Part shown: positions 17,260 to 26,831 of the stretch, piece by piece
Layout of the letters: each line of letters starts with the position of its first letter
Position numbering within the stretch: the stretch's first letter is position 1
Source: Lachnospiraceae bacterium
GTDB taxonomy: Bacteria > Bacillota > Clostridia > Lachnospirales > Lachnospiraceae
NCBI GenBank assembly: GCA_017503735.1
Contig: JAFVSN010000053.1
Coordinates: 1 to 64,000, forward strand
Direction of reading: 5' to 3'
DNA length: 64,000 nt
Notes under the pieces: generated by a model
What the model saw: the letters and a program-made list of their open reading frames with translations, nothing else
Told to the model about the DNA's origin: nothing
The model's database searches: none
Position numbers and translations under genes: made by a program

Positions 17260-18009
17260 TCATTTCTTTATGCATTCCAAACGATGTCGTTGCGGCTGCA
17301 TGGTGATTTCGGTCAGATTAAGCCCTTCTCTTGCGGTAAGAGCTAACAAAGCATACAAAGCCACGTCTTCCGGAACAAGGGAAGCATCCGTATCTTTTGA
17401 AGCACAGAAGGAAGCATTTCGATATAAATCGGTTTGCGTCATGTCAGGAGCGAGTACTGTGACACGGACACCGTATTTACGGACTTCCTCAAACAAACTT
17501 TTGGCAAAATTAGAAACACCTGCTTTTGTAGCTCCGTAGGCACAGCCGTGAGTATTATTGGTTTTTGTTGCGGTAACGGAAGAGACAAAAAGAAGATGTC
17601 CCTTGTTTTTCTTTAAGTCTCGCAAAAACAAATTGGTCAGAAGAAGGGGAGCTGTAAAATTAACCGCGGTTAACTCTGCAATGTCTTTTGCGGATAATTC
17701 TTCGTGAGGGCCGTAAAAGCCTACTCCGGCATTTAGAATCAGAATGTCCGGGGAACAGTGAAGCTTATGCATGTCCTGCGCAAAGGCTTCGATTTCCGAT
17801 GTTTTCCTTAAATCGCATACATGAATGGTAATTCGTGAAAAAGCGTCCGAGGAGAGCAAAGCGGAAAGCTCCGTTTCCAGACTTTTCTTTTTTTCTTCGG
17901 ATTTTACAATACCGTGAATGATACAACCTTCTTTTTGTAATGTCAGTAAAAGTGCTTTTCCGATGCCGGAAGAAACACCGGTAATGACAACGAGTTTATC
18001 GGTTAACAT
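17260..18009 (-). CDS. Short-chain dehydrogenase/reductase
   Basis: A 249-residue classical SDR. The cofactor motif TGVSSGIG is at residues 10-17, LNAGVGFYG follows strand 4, and the catalytic Tyr-x3-Lys is in YGATKAG (about Tyr158, Lys162), with a Ser in LLFVSSVTAT. Substrate unknown; the layout resembles the DltE/YqjQ-like oxidoreductases. The gene starts 12 bases after the stop of the nucleosidase/SPL gene, so the two are probably one transcript. Ribosome site AAGGAGG. Confidence 0.88.
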   Translation of the reverse strand: MLTDKLVVITGVSSGIGKALLLTLQKEGCIIHGIVKSEEKKKSLETELSALLSSDAFSRITIHVCDLRKTSEIEAFAQDMHKLHCSPDILILNAGVGFYGPHEELSAKDIAELTAVNFTAPLLLTNLFLRDLKKNKGHLLFVSSVTATKTNNTHGCAYGATKAGVSNFAKSLFEEVRKYGVRVTVLAPDMTQTDLYRNASFCASKDTDASLVPEDVALYALLALTAREGLNLTEITMQPQRHRLECIKK

Positions 18010-18021
18010 AGAAACCTCCTT

Positions 18022-19929
18022 TTAAGACTCCTCGGGAGTCCAGATGAATATTTGGTCATCGGATATCTTATGACGATGCAGTGCCTGCTGTACGGAAGTA
18101 AGTAATTGTTCACAGCGCATGGCAGAATAATGACATACACCATTGGTGACTTCATAAGGGTAGTGGGACAGAGCACAAGCCGGTTTTGCTTTTTTTAATT
18201 GTTTTAAATAGTCTTTTGACAAACGGAAGACACCCAGACTGATGTCGGTGATTTCCTCCGGTGTCAACACTTCAAAGACTTGTTCTACAAGCGTGGAATA
18301 CATGGCTTCCGCATTGGGAACATCCAAAACCGGGTCGAAGCAAAGACGTAAGGAAAACCCTTTTTGCGCCGCTTCCTTTGCCGTGTTCAGTCGTGCCCGC
18401 AAAGAAGGGGTATAATGCTCGTACCGGGAAATGATTTCCTGGGGAGAGAAGGTAAACGCCATAATAATATTTTTTGCGGCCGGAAGCTGTCGGAGAAAGG
18501 GCAGAGCCGCGCTTTTTGTACGGAGTTCCAAACGTAAAGTCGGATGCTCCAGAGCATAGCGGCAAAAAGCTTCCGCATGGGGGAGGATTCCGGAAAGGGC
18601 TGTTAAGTCCGAATCATAGGAACAGCAAAGGTAAACCGGATGCTTTTTTAGCAGTGCATCCAGTTCCGCAAAATAATCCTCCAGATTTACGAAGACCACC
18701 GGGGTTTTGCCGGGATACATTCCTTGTAAATAGCAGTAGTCACAATTATAAATACAATTCATGATACAAGAGGTGTACATAAAATGCGTTTCATTAAAGT
18801 TTTGGCAGACCGGTGCACCGGGATAAATCAGAGTGCCGTGATTGGATGCCAGAATCAAAGAAGGCTCGTTTTCTTGTGCTTGTACATCTTGTTTGCTGCG
18901 ATTAAATACATCCTTATAGTGGGTAATCGGAATGACCGATGCCGATGGAAAACGGGCAAGCACTCCCCGAGTAACCGGATGTTGCAGAACTTCCCGTTCT
19001 ACATAAATGTGACGGAACGGCCGGTGTAATGTTTTTTTGGGTTTGGTACTAAGGGAGTAAGAGTCTTCCTTAGGTGCCGTAAGTAAAAAATTCTCCAAGG
19101 CCTGTAATCGCATCAGGGCTTCTTTCTTTTTATGAGGAGTATCACTTCGCTTGGGAAGTGCATCAAAAATTGCTTCTTTTGTAAATCCGGACCGGATTGC
19201 ATAAGTAAGGAGCCCGGTCAACTTTCGTTCCATTGTGGCGGAAAAGGAAACTCCGGACATAAAATCCTTCGTCATTGTTTGAATACGGGAAGTGAAGTCT
19301 GTTTGCTCGGTTGTGCGCTTTTTCAGGATTTGTTCCGCTTCTTTTAAAAAAGAAAGCAATAACGGGAGAGTCTTCTTAATAAGGGCAGTAACCGCTTCCG
19401 GAGAAGGGAAGTTCCCGTCACAGACATCCGAAACTACTTTATAAAAGAAACAACGGGAGGGCAGAACCTGACGGAATAATGCGGTGGCGACACCATAGGC
19501 TTCCATGTCGTAAAGAAGCGGAAGCGTTGTCTCGTGTTTGTAATTGTCAGAAAGGACCGTAACCGGTACATCCGAGGTAATCAGCCTTGCTTCCGGAAAC
19601 GGATGGGAATACAGTTCCGGATATAAGCTTTTCTCTGTAGTTGCTTCCGTGACGGAAGCACACAGATAGCCTTCGCCTAACGGGGTATCGGAAGAACCGC
19701 CACAGATCCCCAGGTTGCAAAAGAGATCTTCGTCGGAAACCGGATACCGGGTCAGATATTCCGTAACCGCCATTGCGGCAGAAAGCTTTCCGGGACCGGT
19801 AACCAAAAGTCGTAGCGTTTCCTGTTCGGATTCATACAGGCATAAGCTTCCATGTGCTATTTTTTTCATGGAATATCCGTCCAGTACGGCGTTGGCTTCC
19901 GGTGTAATTGCTGTGATCAGTAGTATCAT
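18022..19929 (-). CDS. Fusion of nucleoside phosphorylase-type domain with spore photoproduct lyase-like radical SAM enzyme
   Basis: A 635-residue protein with two parts. Residues 1 to about 205 resemble the MTA/SAH nucleosidase or futalosine hydrolase branch of the purine nucleoside phosphorylase fold: ITAITPEANAVL, TGPGKLSAAMAV, NLGICGG and YDMEAYGVATALFR, the last carrying the substrate-binding Met-Glu. From about residue 215 it resembles spore photoproduct lyase: SHYKDVF-type spacing, then the radical SAM cluster Cys392-x3-Cys396-x2-Cys399 (CIYNCDYCYL). SPL repairs the UV lesion 5-thyminyl-5,6-dihydrothymine during spore germination. The nucleosidase may clear 5'-deoxyadenosine; that is inference. 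The start at 19929 has AGGAGG upstream; the longer frame does not. Confidence 0.82.
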   Translation of the reverse strand: MILLITAITPEANAVLDGYSMKKIAHGSLCLYESEQETLRLLVTGPGKLSAAMAVTEYLTRYPVSDEDLFCNLGICGGSSDTPLGEGYLCASVTEATTEKSLYPELYSHPFPEARLITSDVPVTVLSDNYKHETTLPLLYDMEAYGVATALFRQVLPSRCFFYKVVSDVCDGNFPSPEAVTALIKKTLPLLLSFLKEAEQILKKRTTEQTDFTSRIQTMTKDFMSGVSFSATMERKLTGLLTYAIRSGFTKEAIFDALPKRSDTPHKKKEALMRLQALENFLLTAPKEDSYSLSTKPKKTLHRPFRHIYVEREVLQHPVTRGVLARFPSASVIPITHYKDVFNRSKQDVQAQENEPSLILASNHGTLIYPGAPVCQNFNETHFMYTSCIMNCIYNCDYCYLQGMYPGKTPVVFVNLEDYFAELDALLKKHPVYLCCSYDSDLTALSGILPHAEAFCRYALEHPTLRLELRTKSAALPFLRQLPAAKNIIMAFTFSPQEIISRYEHYTPSLRARLNTAKEAAQKGFSLRLCFDPVLDVPNAEAMYSTLVEQVFEVLTPEEITDISLGVFRLSKDYLKQLKKAKPACALSHYPYEVTNGVCHYSAMRCEQLLTSVQQALHRHKISDDQIFIWTPEES

Positions 19930-20155
19930 AAATGCCTCCTGTTTCGGCAAAAGAATGTTTCGTATCATGGGGTCTGTTTCTATTATATCGAAGGAGCGAC
20001 GAGTTTACAAGATGAAACGGGGCAGAACTGCAGAAAAGGCAATGTTTTTCCATTTTTTTTCGAAAACATACTTGAAAATTTTTCGAAAGTGTGAGAAACT
20101 ATGTAAGGATTTCAAAGGAGATTGTTAAAAAATTTTCATAAAAGGAGAAAGCAAA

Positions 20156-21685
20156 ATGAGTAAGAAGACAACGGTTCTGATGATTTTGGACGGTTACGGT
20201 GTAGAGAATAAGGCAGAAGGAAATGCCATCGCTTTGGCAAAGAAGCCGGTGATGGATAAGTTGACTTCCATGTATCCGACGGTACAGGGTGAGGCAAGCG
20301 GTCTGTTTGTAGGACTTCCGGACGGTCAGATGGGAAATTCCGAAGTGGGACATACCAATATGGGCGCGGGAAGAATCGTATATCAGATGTTAGTTAAGAT
20401 TTCCAAGTCCATTAAAGACGGTGACTTCTTTGAAAATAAGGCCCTGGTGGCAGCAATGGAAAATTGTAAGAAAAACGGTTCCGCCCTTCATCTGATGGGC
20501 TTGTTATCTCCGGGCGGTGTACACAGCCATACGGAGCATATGTATGGCTTGGTAGAGATGGCAAAGAGAAACGGCATCGAGAAGGTTTATGTGCATTGTT
20601 TCCTTGACGGACGTGACGTTCCACCGGCTTCCGCTGCAGAGTATATGGAAGAAGCGGCTGCAAAGCTTTCTGAAATCGGTGTAGGAAAAATTGCTACGAT
20701 AGCAGGACGTTTCTATGCAATGGACCGTGATAATGCATGGGATCGTGTAGAAAAGGCATACAATGCCCTTGTGTTCGGTGAGGGTGTAGAAGAGAAGGAC
20801 CCGGTTGAGGCAGTAAAGAACTCTTATGCAAACGGTGTAACCGACGAGTTCATGCTTCCGACCGTAATCGAGAAGGAAGGTATGATAAAAGAAAACGACA
20901 GCATCGTGTTCTTCAATTTCCGTCCGGACCGTGCAAGACAGATTACCAGAGCGTTTGTAGATCCGAATTTCGCAGGTTTTGCCAGAAAGAACGGGTTCTT
21001 TACGACTACGTTTGTATGTATGGCACAGTACGATGCAGAGATGCCGAATGTATTGGTTGCTTTCCCTCCGGAAGAATTGACCATGACCTTCGGTGAGTTC
21101 CTTGCAAAGAATCATAAGACCCAGCTTCGTCTGGCAGAGACCCAGAAGTATGCACACGTTACCTTCTTCTTTAACGGTGGGGAAGAGAAGCAGTTTGAGG
21201 GAGAGGACAGAATTCTTGTAAATTCCCCGAAGGTAGCTACCTTTGATTTACAGCCGGAAATGAGTGCTTACGAAGTTGCGGATAATTTAGTAGATGCAAT
21301 CAAGTCCGAGAAGTATGATGTGATTGTTGTGAACTTTGCAAATCCGGACATGGTTGGGCATACCGGTATTATGGAAGCTGCGGTTAAAGCAATCGAAGCA
21401 GTGGATGAGTGTGTAGGAAAGGCTTACGATGCTTTGATGGAAAAGAACGGTCAGATGTTCATTTGTGCGGACCACGGGAATGCAGAGAAGCTTGTGGATA
21501 CCGACGGTTCTCCGTTTACGGCACATACCACCAATCCGGTTCCGTTTGTTCTTGTTAATTATGATGAGGCGTATACGCTTCGTGAGGGCGGTTGTCTTGC
21601 GGATATCGTACCGACTTTAATTGAAATGATGGGGATGGAACAGCCGAAGGAAATGACCGGTAAGTCCCTCTTAATAAAAAAATAG
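20156..21685 (+). CDS. gpmI: 2,3-bisphosphoglycerate-independent phosphoglycerate mutase
   Basis: A 509-residue glycolytic enzyme that interconverts 3- and 2-phosphoglycerate using two Mn ions and a phosphoserine. The metal-binding start LMILDGYG and the nucleophile Ser62 in GNSEVGHTNMGAGR are visible. Downstream are the substrate motif DGRDVPP, the GRFYAMDRD stretch and the C-terminal metal sites MVGHTG and CADHGNAE. Length is normal. Ribosome site AAAGGAG before the ATG. No clear terminator precedes secG. Confidence 0.97.
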   Translation: MSKKTTVLMILDGYGVENKAEGNAIALAKKPVMDKLTSMYPTVQGEASGLFVGLPDGQMGNSEVGHTNMGAGRIVYQMLVKISKSIKDGDFFENKALVAAMENCKKNGSALHLMGLLSPGGVHSHTEHMYGLVEMAKRNGIEKVYVHCFLDGRDVPPASAAEYMEEAAAKLSEIGVGKIATIAGRFYAMDRDNAWDRVEKAYNALVFGEGVEEKDPVEAVKNSYANGVTDEFMLPTVIEKEGMIKENDSIVFFNFRPDRARQITRAFVDPNFAGFARKNGFFTTTFVCMAQYDAEMPNVLVAFPPEELTMTFGEFLAKNHKTQLRLAETQKYAHVTFFFNGGEEKQFEGEDRILVNSPKVATFDLQPEMSAYEVADNLVDAIKSEKYDVIVVNFANPDMVGHTGIMEAAVKAIEAVDECVGKAYDALMEKNGQMFICADHGNAEKLVDTDGSPFTAHTTNPVPFVLVNYDEAYTLREGGCLADIVPTLIEMMGMEQPKEMTGKSLLIKK

Positions 21686-21736
21686 GTGATTTCGCAGGTA
21701 AAGTATGTGAAATTATAACAATTTAAAAAATAAGTC

Positions 21737-21765
21737 TTTACAAAGCCGACAAAATATTTTATAAT
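21737..21765 (+). promoter_or_regulatory. Sigma-A promoter for secG-rnr-smpB
   Basis: TTTACA (21737-21742), 17-base spacer, TATAAT (21760-21765). It lies 57 bases before the secG start codon. Confidence 0.7.
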
Positions 21766-21821
21766 AAGCTTTGCGTTATTCTTTGTAAAAAAGGAAATAC
21801 TCGGTATTGGAGGTGTGATAA

Positions 21822-22058
21822 GTGGACGCATTAAGAGTAATTGTGACAGCATTATATGTATTGATTTGTATCGCGTTAATCATCGTGGTTATTATGCAGG
21901 AAGGTAAGTCTGCCGGACTTGGTGCAATCAGCGGTATGGCTGAGACTTACTGGGGAAAGAATAAAGGTCGTTCCATTGAAGGTAAGCTGGAATTAGCAAC
22001 GAAGATTCTTGCTACATTATTCATTGTGATTTCGTTTGTATTGAATATGAATTGGTAA
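21822..22058 (+). CDS. secG: Preprotein translocase subunit SecG
   Basis: A 78-residue accessory subunit of the SecYEG channel. Two membrane segments (about 5-25 and 55-75) flank the conserved cytoplasmic loop with QEGKSAGLGAISG. It starts with GTG; GGAGGTG lies 7 nt upstream, which decides the start. The secG-rnr-smpB order is conserved in many Firmicutes. A terminator-like hairpin sits 15 bases after the stop. Confidence 0.93.
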   Translation: MDALRVIVTALYVLICIALIIVVIMQEGKSAGLGAISGMAETYWGKNKGRSIEGKLELATKILATLFIVISFVLNMNW

Positions 22059-22073
22059 TTCAAGAACGAAAAC

Positions 22074-22117
22074 GCCCGAAGGACATTGCATAACATGCGG
22101 TTCTTCGGGCTTTCTCT
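22074..22117 (+). terminator. Terminator or attenuator between secG and rnr
   Basis: Stem GCCCGAAG / CTTCGGGC with an inner GCAT/ATGC pairing, followed by TTTCTCT. It would reduce readthrough into rnr. Confidence 0.7.
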
Positions 22118-22144
22118 ATCTATAGGAAGGAGTAGAAACATCGG

Positions 22145-24289
22145 ATGACAGAGAAGGAAATAAAAAAAAGAAAAGAACAGATATTGAAATTTATGAAGGA
22201 GCCGGGCTATGTACCTATGAGAAAGCGGGACATTGCCGCATTGTTCCGGGTGCCGGCGGAAGAAAAAGAAGATTTGGCATATGTGCTGGAGCTTTTGTTG
22301 CAAGACGGCAGTCTTACCATGGATACAAGGGGACGTTACCATGTGGAGGATGCGTTGGTTTTGCAGGGAGAGTTTCGCGGAACTTCCCGGGAATTCGGAT
22401 TTTTGGCTCCGGAAGACGGAAGCGCCGACATCTATATCGAAGGAGGCGCTACCTTAGGTGCGTTAAACGGTGATATTGTACAGGCGGTTATTTTTGAAGA
22501 CACCGGAAAATATAGCGGAAAAAGCCGTGTGGGCCGAGTGGTAAAAATCGTAAAGCGGGCCAATGAATATGTAGTCGGAACGTTTTTTAAGAAAAAAGAC
22601 TATGGTTTTGTGGTGGCAGAGGACAAACGTCTGGGCAGCGATATTTTTATTGACGGAAAGTATTGTAAGGGTGCCGTAAGCGGTCATAAGGTGGCGGTAC
22701 AGATAACGGATTTCGGAAACGGAAAGCAAAACCCTATGGGAAAAATTGTAGAGATTCTCGGACATATCAATGATCCGGGGAGTGATATTGTAACGGTACT
22801 GCGGGCCTTCGGAATTCCGGAAACATTCCCGGAGGAGGTTATGACGGCCACGGAATCCGTTCCGGAGGAAATTACCGAAAAGGAATGTATGGGACGTCTG
22901 GATTTGCGTACGGAGCTGATGATTACCATTGACGGAGAAGACGCAAAGGATTTGGATGATGCGGTTTCTTTGCGGAAAATAAAAAAAGGATATATTCTTG
23001 GTGTGCATATTGCGGATGTAACGGAGTATGTAAAAGAAGGAAGTGCGCTGGATGCAGAGGCAAAAAAGAGAGGGACAAGCGTGTATTTAATCAATCGCGT
23101 GGTTCCGATGTTGCCGCACCGGCTTTCCAACGGGATTTGTTCCTTAAATGCGGGGGAAGATCGTCTTGCCCTCAGTTGTATCATGGAACTTGATGAAAAC
23201 GGCACGATTGTAGGACATCGGCTGGCAGAAAGCGTGATTCATGTAAATCGCAGAACTTCTTATACGGAAGTGAACGAAATCATATCCGCAACAGCGGAGA
23301 TGGATGAAGAGCTGGAACATGAATACGGCGAAATTTATCCGATGATTCTTATGATGGCAGAGGTATCAAAACTGTTGCGGGAAAAGAGAAAGGCCAGAGG
23401 GGCCATTGATTTTGATTTCCCGGAAAGCAAGATTATTTTGGACGAATCCGGTAAACCGGCGGAAATCAGGCCTTATGAGCGAAATGTTGCCACAAGAATG
23501 ATTGAGGATTTTATGTTGGCGGCAAACGAGACGGTGGCAGAAGACTTTTTCTGGCAGGAAATTCCGTTTGTGTATCGTGTGCACGAGAGTCCGGATGAAG
23601 AGAAAATCAAGCGTTTGGGAGTATTGATCCAGAATTTCGGTTACAATCTGAGAGGCTCTAAAACGGCACCGCATCCGAAAGTGTTGCAGGCGTTGCTGGA
23701 AAAGTCCGACGGAAGTCCGGAGGAGGCTTTGATTGCAAGACTGACACTGCGTTCCATGAAGCAGGCAAAGTATATGGTAGATTGTGAAGGACACTTCGGT
23801 CTTGCTACGAAGTATTATTGTCATTTTACGTCACCGATTCGTCGGTATCCGGATTTGCAGATTCACCGGATTATTAAGGAAAATCTGCGTGGAGAACTGG
23901 ATGAGAGAAGACGAGGACATTACAGTTCGATTCTGCCGGAGGTGGCACAGCATTCCTCCAAGACCGAGCGTACGGCGGAAGAAGCGGAACGGGAATTGGA
24001 GAAGATGAAAAAGTGTGAGTTTGCCGAAGAACATCTGGGAGAAGAAGCGGAAGGAATTATTTCGGGGATTACCAATTACGGAATGTATGTAGAGCTTCCG
24101 AACACAGTGGAAGGCATGATTCGTCTTTCCGACCTGACGGATGATTACTATCGGTTTGATGAAGAAAACTATCGTCTGGTGGGAGAACGGACTTATGGGG
24201 AATTTCAATTGGGACAGAACGTAAAAATTATGATTCACAGGGTGGATAAATTGTTAAAGACTATTGATTTTTTACTTGTTTCGCGGTAA
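22145..24289 (+). CDS. rnr: Ribonuclease R
   Basis: A 714-residue 3'-5' exoribonuclease of the RNase II/RNB family, which degrades structured RNA and helps tmRNA quality control. It has an N-terminal winged-helix region, cold-shock domains ([15 protein letters not shown] and [17 protein letters not shown]), the RNB catalytic domain with the Asp cluster [13 protein letters not shown], and a C-terminal S1 domain ([20 protein letters not shown]). It lacks the long basic tail of the E. coli enzyme. The start codon is 12 nt after AGGAAGGAG. It is followed after 31 bases by smpB, its functional partner. Confidence 0.96.
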   Translation: MTEKEIKKRKEQILKFMKEPGYVPMRKRDIAALFRVPAEEKEDLAYVLELLLQDGSLTMDTRGRYHVEDALVLQGEFRGTSREFGFLAPEDGSADIYIEGGATLGALNGDIVQAVIFEDTGKYSGKSRVGRVVKIVKRANEYVVGTFFKKKDYGFVVAEDKRLGSDIFIDGKYCKGAVSGHKVAVQITDFGNGKQNPMGKIVEILGHINDPGSDIVTVLRAFGIPETFPEEVMTATESVPEEITEKECMGRLDLRTELMITIDGEDAKDLDDAVSLRKIKKGYILGVHIADVTEYVKEGSALDAEAKKRGTSVYLINRVVPMLPHRLSNGICSLNAGEDRLALSCIMELDENGTIVGHRLAESVIHVNRRTSYTEVNEIISATAEMDEELEHEYGEIYPMILMMAEVSKLLREKRKARGAIDFDFPESKIILDESGKPAEIRPYERNVATRMIEDFMLAANETVAEDFFWQEIPFVYRVHESPDEEKIKRLGVLIQNFGYNLRGSKTAPHPKVLQALLEKSDGSPEEALIARLTLRSMKQAKYMVDCEGHFGLATKYYCHFTSPIRRYPDLQIHRIIKENLRGELDERRRGHYSSILPEVAQHSSKTERTAEEAERELEKMKKCEFAEEHLGEEAEGIISGITNYGMYVELPNTVEGMIRLSDLTDDYYRFDEENYRLVGERTYGEFQLGQNVKIMIHRVDKLLKTIDFLLVSR

Positions 24290-24320
24290 ACTAAAAGTAG
24301 TGAGAATTAAGGGGATTTGT

Positions 24321-24794
24321 ATGGCAGAAAAGAAACAGGCTGTCAAATTGATAGCAAATAATAAAAAGGCATATTTCGATTATTTTATCGAAGAGAAATA
24401 CGAAGCCGGAATTGAATTGTTCGGTACGGAGGTAAAATCCCTTCGTATGGGAAAGTGCAGTATTAAGGAGTCGTTCATCCGAATCGAGCGGGGTGAGGTT
24501 TATGTGTACGGTATGCATATCAGCCCCTACGAAAAAGGGAATATTTTTAATAAAGATCCTCTCCGGGTACGGAAGCTGTTGTTACACAAACGTGAGATTA
24601 TGAAGCTTTCCGGAGAGATTGCACAGAAGGGGTATACACTGGTTCCGTTGTCCGTTTATTTAAAAGGGAGTTTGGTTAAGGTAGAAGTAGGACTTGCCAA
24701 AGGTAAAAAGTTGTACGATAAGCGAGAGACTTTAGCAAAGAAGGATCAAAGACGGGAAGCAGAGAAAGAATTTAAAGTAAAGATGTCTTATTGA
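24321..24794 (+). CDS. smpB: SsrA-binding protein SmpB
   Basis: A 157-residue tmRNA-binding protein required for rescue of stalled ribosomes. The OB-fold core has the conserved [20 protein letters not shown] and [19 protein letters not shown], and the basic C-terminal tail ([20 protein letters not shown]) mimics an mRNA helix in the decoding centre. The start at 24321 follows AAGGGG and gives the usual length; the longer frame overlaps rnr. The tmRNA gene is not next to it here. Confidence 0.96.
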   Translation: MAEKKQAVKLIANNKKAYFDYFIEEKYEAGIELFGTEVKSLRMGKCSIKESFIRIERGEVYVYGMHISPYEKGNIFNKDPLRVRKLLLHKREIMKLSGEIAQKGYTLVPLSVYLKGSLVKVEVGLAKGKKLYDKRETLAKKDQRREAEKEFKVKMSY

Positions 24795-24823
24795 TTGTGG
24801 GTTACGAAGGAGGAGGTAGTTCG

Positions 24824-25906
24824 GTGAGAAGAGTTAAGACAGCACTTTTAGTACCGGGAATGGTGGTTGCAAAGGATGTTCATAATGCAAACAATATTCT
24901 TGTTATGGGCAAAAACACAGTATTGACGGATGAGAGCATTACGAAACTGACATTCCATAGTATTTACTCTGTCTATATTAAGGACGAAGTAGTAGAGCTG
25001 CCGAAAAAGCCTACTTACGAGCGGACATATGTTCCTTCAAAAATCAAGGAAACCGAGGAATTCAAAGCATTTAAGGAAAGCTATGACAGAGAAGTAAAAC
25101 AGCTGGAAGCTACGTTTGAGGATATTATTTCCATGCAAGCACAGAAAATCGGCATTTCCGATTTGTGTCAGAAAGCAACGTGTATGTTAGATGATACAAG
25201 AGGCGGAATTCATGTGTTTGATATTCTGCATAACATGCGTGACTATGATGACAGTACCTTTAACCATTCCATGAATGTTGCATTGATTTGTAATGTGTTT
25301 GCGGACTGGATGCATATGTCTGCGATGGAAAAGGAGATTGCTACCGTGTGCGGATTGCTTCACGATATTGGCAAGCTTCGTATTCCGGAACGTATCGTTA
25401 AGAAGGCATCCCGTCTTACGGATGAAGAGTATGACCTGATTAAGACCCATCCGATGGAAGGATATAATATTTTATTCGAGTCCCGCTTTATTTCCAGTGT
25501 TCAGAATGCGGCGTTGATGCATCATGAGCGGAGTGACGGTTCCGGATATCCGCTGGGCTTAAAGGGAAATCAGATTGATAAGTTTGCAAAGATGGTAGCA
25601 ATTGCGGATGTATATGATGCCATGACGGCGGCGAGAGTGTACCGCGGCGCGTTGTGTCCGTTTAAGGTAATCGAGATGTTCGAACAGGAAGGTCTCAGCA
25701 TGTTTGATCCGGAATACATTCTTGTATTTTTGGAGAATATTGTACAGACCTATATCAGAAACTGGGTTCGTCTCAGCAACGGCAAGGAAGGCGAGATCGT
25801 TATGTTAAACAAACAGAGACTGTCCCGTCCGGTTGTGTTGTGCGGAACGGAGTTTATTAATCTTGCGGACCATCCGGAGATTTCCATTGATGAAATTTTA
25901 ATTTAA
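24824..25906 (+). CDS. HD-GYP domain protein (putative cyclic di-GMP phosphodiesterase)
   Basis: A 360-residue protein. The N-terminal region (LLVPGMVVAKDVHNAN, NTVLTDESI) resembles the leader domain found before many HD-GYP domains. The HD-GYP core shows NHSMNVA, LLHDIGKLRIPERIV, THPMEGY, MHHERSDGSGYP and IADVYDAMTA, so the metal ligands and the GYP motif are intact. Family members hydrolyse cyclic di-GMP. The start is a GTG at 24824, set by AGGAGGAGG 7-9 nt upstream; an in-frame TTG at 24791 has no ribosome site and overlaps smpB. A hairpin follows the stop. Confidence 0.88.
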   Translation: MRRVKTALLVPGMVVAKDVHNANNILVMGKNTVLTDESITKLTFHSIYSVYIKDEVVELPKKPTYERTYVPSKIKETEEFKAFKESYDREVKQLEATFEDIISMQAQKIGISDLCQKATCMLDDTRGGIHVFDILHNMRDYDDSTFNHSMNVALICNVFADWMHMSAMEKEIATVCGLLHDIGKLRIPERIVKKASRLTDEEYDLIKTHPMEGYNILFESRFISSVQNAALMHHERSDGSGYPLGLKGNQIDKFAKMVAIADVYDAMTAARVYRGALCPFKVIEMFEQEGLSMFDPEYILVFLENIVQTYIRNWVRLSNGKEGEIVMLNKQRLSRPVVLCGTEFINLADHPEISIDEILI

Positions 25907-25907
25907 C

Positions 25908-25930
25908 AGAAAAAGTGCTTTACTTTTTCT
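25908..25930 (+). terminator. AT-rich terminator after the HD-GYP gene
   Basis: A perfect 9-bp stem (AGAAAAAGT / ACTTTTTCT) with a 5-nt loop begins 2 bases after the stop. It overlaps the -35 box of the rpsO promoter. Confidence 0.5.
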
Positions 25931-25947
25931 ACGTGATGTGTTACAAT
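25919..25947 (+). promoter_or_regulatory. Sigma-A promoter for rpsO
   Basis: TTTACT (25919-25924), 17-base spacer, TACAAT (25942-25947), leaving a leader of about 88 bases before rpsO. Confidence 0.6.
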
Positions 25948-25954
25948 TGAGAAG

Positions 25955-26041
25955 CTTTCGGGCGAGCCACCACTCAGAGGACGGATACTCCAACCCCTTT
26001 CTTAGTGGCAGGCGATTATAAACTATTAGGAGGTTGCTATT
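25955..26041 (+). promoter_or_regulatory. rpsO leader, candidate S15 autoregulatory RNA
   Basis: The leader can fold with a closing helix GCCAC/GTGGC (25966/26005), an alternative register CCACT/AGTGG, and an inner GAG/CTC pairing, ahead of AGGAGG. S15 is known to repress its own mRNA through structured leaders in several bacteria. No match to a specific class can be proven here. Confidence 0.35.
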
Positions 26042-26308
26042 ATGATTAGCAAGGAAAAGAAGGCTGAAATTATTGCAGCATACGGAAGAAATGCAAATGA
26101 CACCGGATCTCCGGAGGTTCAGATTGCGATTCTTACCGCAAGAATCAACGAGCTCACTGAGCATTTAAAGGCAAACCAGAAGGATCACCACTCTCGTCGT
26201 GGTCTCTTAAAGATGGTTGGTCAGAGACGTGGCATGTTAGAGTACTTAAAGAAGAACGACCTGGAGGGATATCGTTCTTTGATTGAGCGTTTGGGCTTGA
26301 GAAAGTAG
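26042..26308 (+). CDS. rpsO: 30S ribosomal protein S15
   Basis: An 88-residue small-subunit protein that binds 16S rRNA early in assembly. The conserved signature is complete: [37 protein letters not shown] and [18 protein letters not shown] lies 7 nt before the ATG. In many Firmicutes rpsO is followed by pnp; here pnp is 11 kb away. Confidence 0.98.
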   Translation: MISKEKKAEIIAAYGRNANDTGSPEVQIAILTARINELTEHLKANQKDHHSRRGLLKMVGQRRGMLEYLKKNDLEGYRSLIERLGLRK

Positions 26309-26320
26309 TATTCAGAGGAG

Positions 26321-26360
26321 AAACAGGGCATCTTCGTAAGAAGATGCCCTGTTTGTTTCT
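26321..26360 (+). terminator. Strong bidirectional terminator between rpsO and pyrI
   Basis: A perfect 15-bp stem (AAACAGGGCATCTTC / GAAGATGCCCTGTTT) with a GTAA loop is followed by GTTTCTTTAT. Confidence 0.9.
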
Positions 26361-26381
26361 TTATAGGAAATACGTGTATGC

Positions 26382-26807
26382 CTAGTTTCTTTTAAATTTC
26401 TGTTCGCAGTATTCACAACGATATACCGCATGTGCCCGGTCGGTCAGCTTGAAGCGATGCGGAAGTTCCTGCTCGATGGAAGTGATACAACGCGGGTTCT
26501 TACACTGGATAATGTTGGTAACACGTTCCGGTAAGTTTAATTTTCTCTTTTCTACGATAACGCCGTCTTTGATAATGTTGATAGTGATGTTCGGGTCGAT
26601 AACACCCAGAACATCAAAGTCGAAATCGGCATATCCTTCAATCTTTATGATGTCTTTCTTTCCCATCACATTACTTTTCGCATTTTTAATAATGGCTACG
26701 GTGGCATCCGATTTATCTAATTCCAGATAGTGGTAGATGTCCATGGCACAACCGGCAACGATATGGTCCATAACAACACCTTGGTTAATTCCTCCGATAT
26801 TTAACAT
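26382..26807 (-). CDS. pyrI: Aspartate carbamoyltransferase regulatory subunit
   Basis: A 141-residue regulatory chain of aspartate transcarbamoylase. The N-terminal nucleotide-binding domain starts MLNIGGINQGVVMDHI. The C-terminal zinc domain shows four Cys: CKNPRC and CEYCEQKF. It binds allosteric nucleotides and the catalytic trimers made by pyrB, encoded 24 bases upstream on the same strand. Ribosome site AAAGGAG. Confidence 0.96.
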   Translation of the reverse strand: MLNIGGINQGVVMDHIVAGCAMDIYHYLELDKSDATVAIIKNAKSNVMGKKDIIKIEGYADFDFDVLGVIDPNITINIIKDGVIVEKRKLNLPERVTNIIQCKNPRCITSIEQELPHRFKLTDRAHAVYRCEYCEQKFKRN

Positions 26808-26831
26808 GGGTATTCTCCTTTCTGCGTAAGC

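Noticed and set aside
24795-24823. tmRNA gene after smpB
   Set aside because: Only 29 bases separate smpB from the HD-GYP gene, so there is no room; no tag-like frame was seen.
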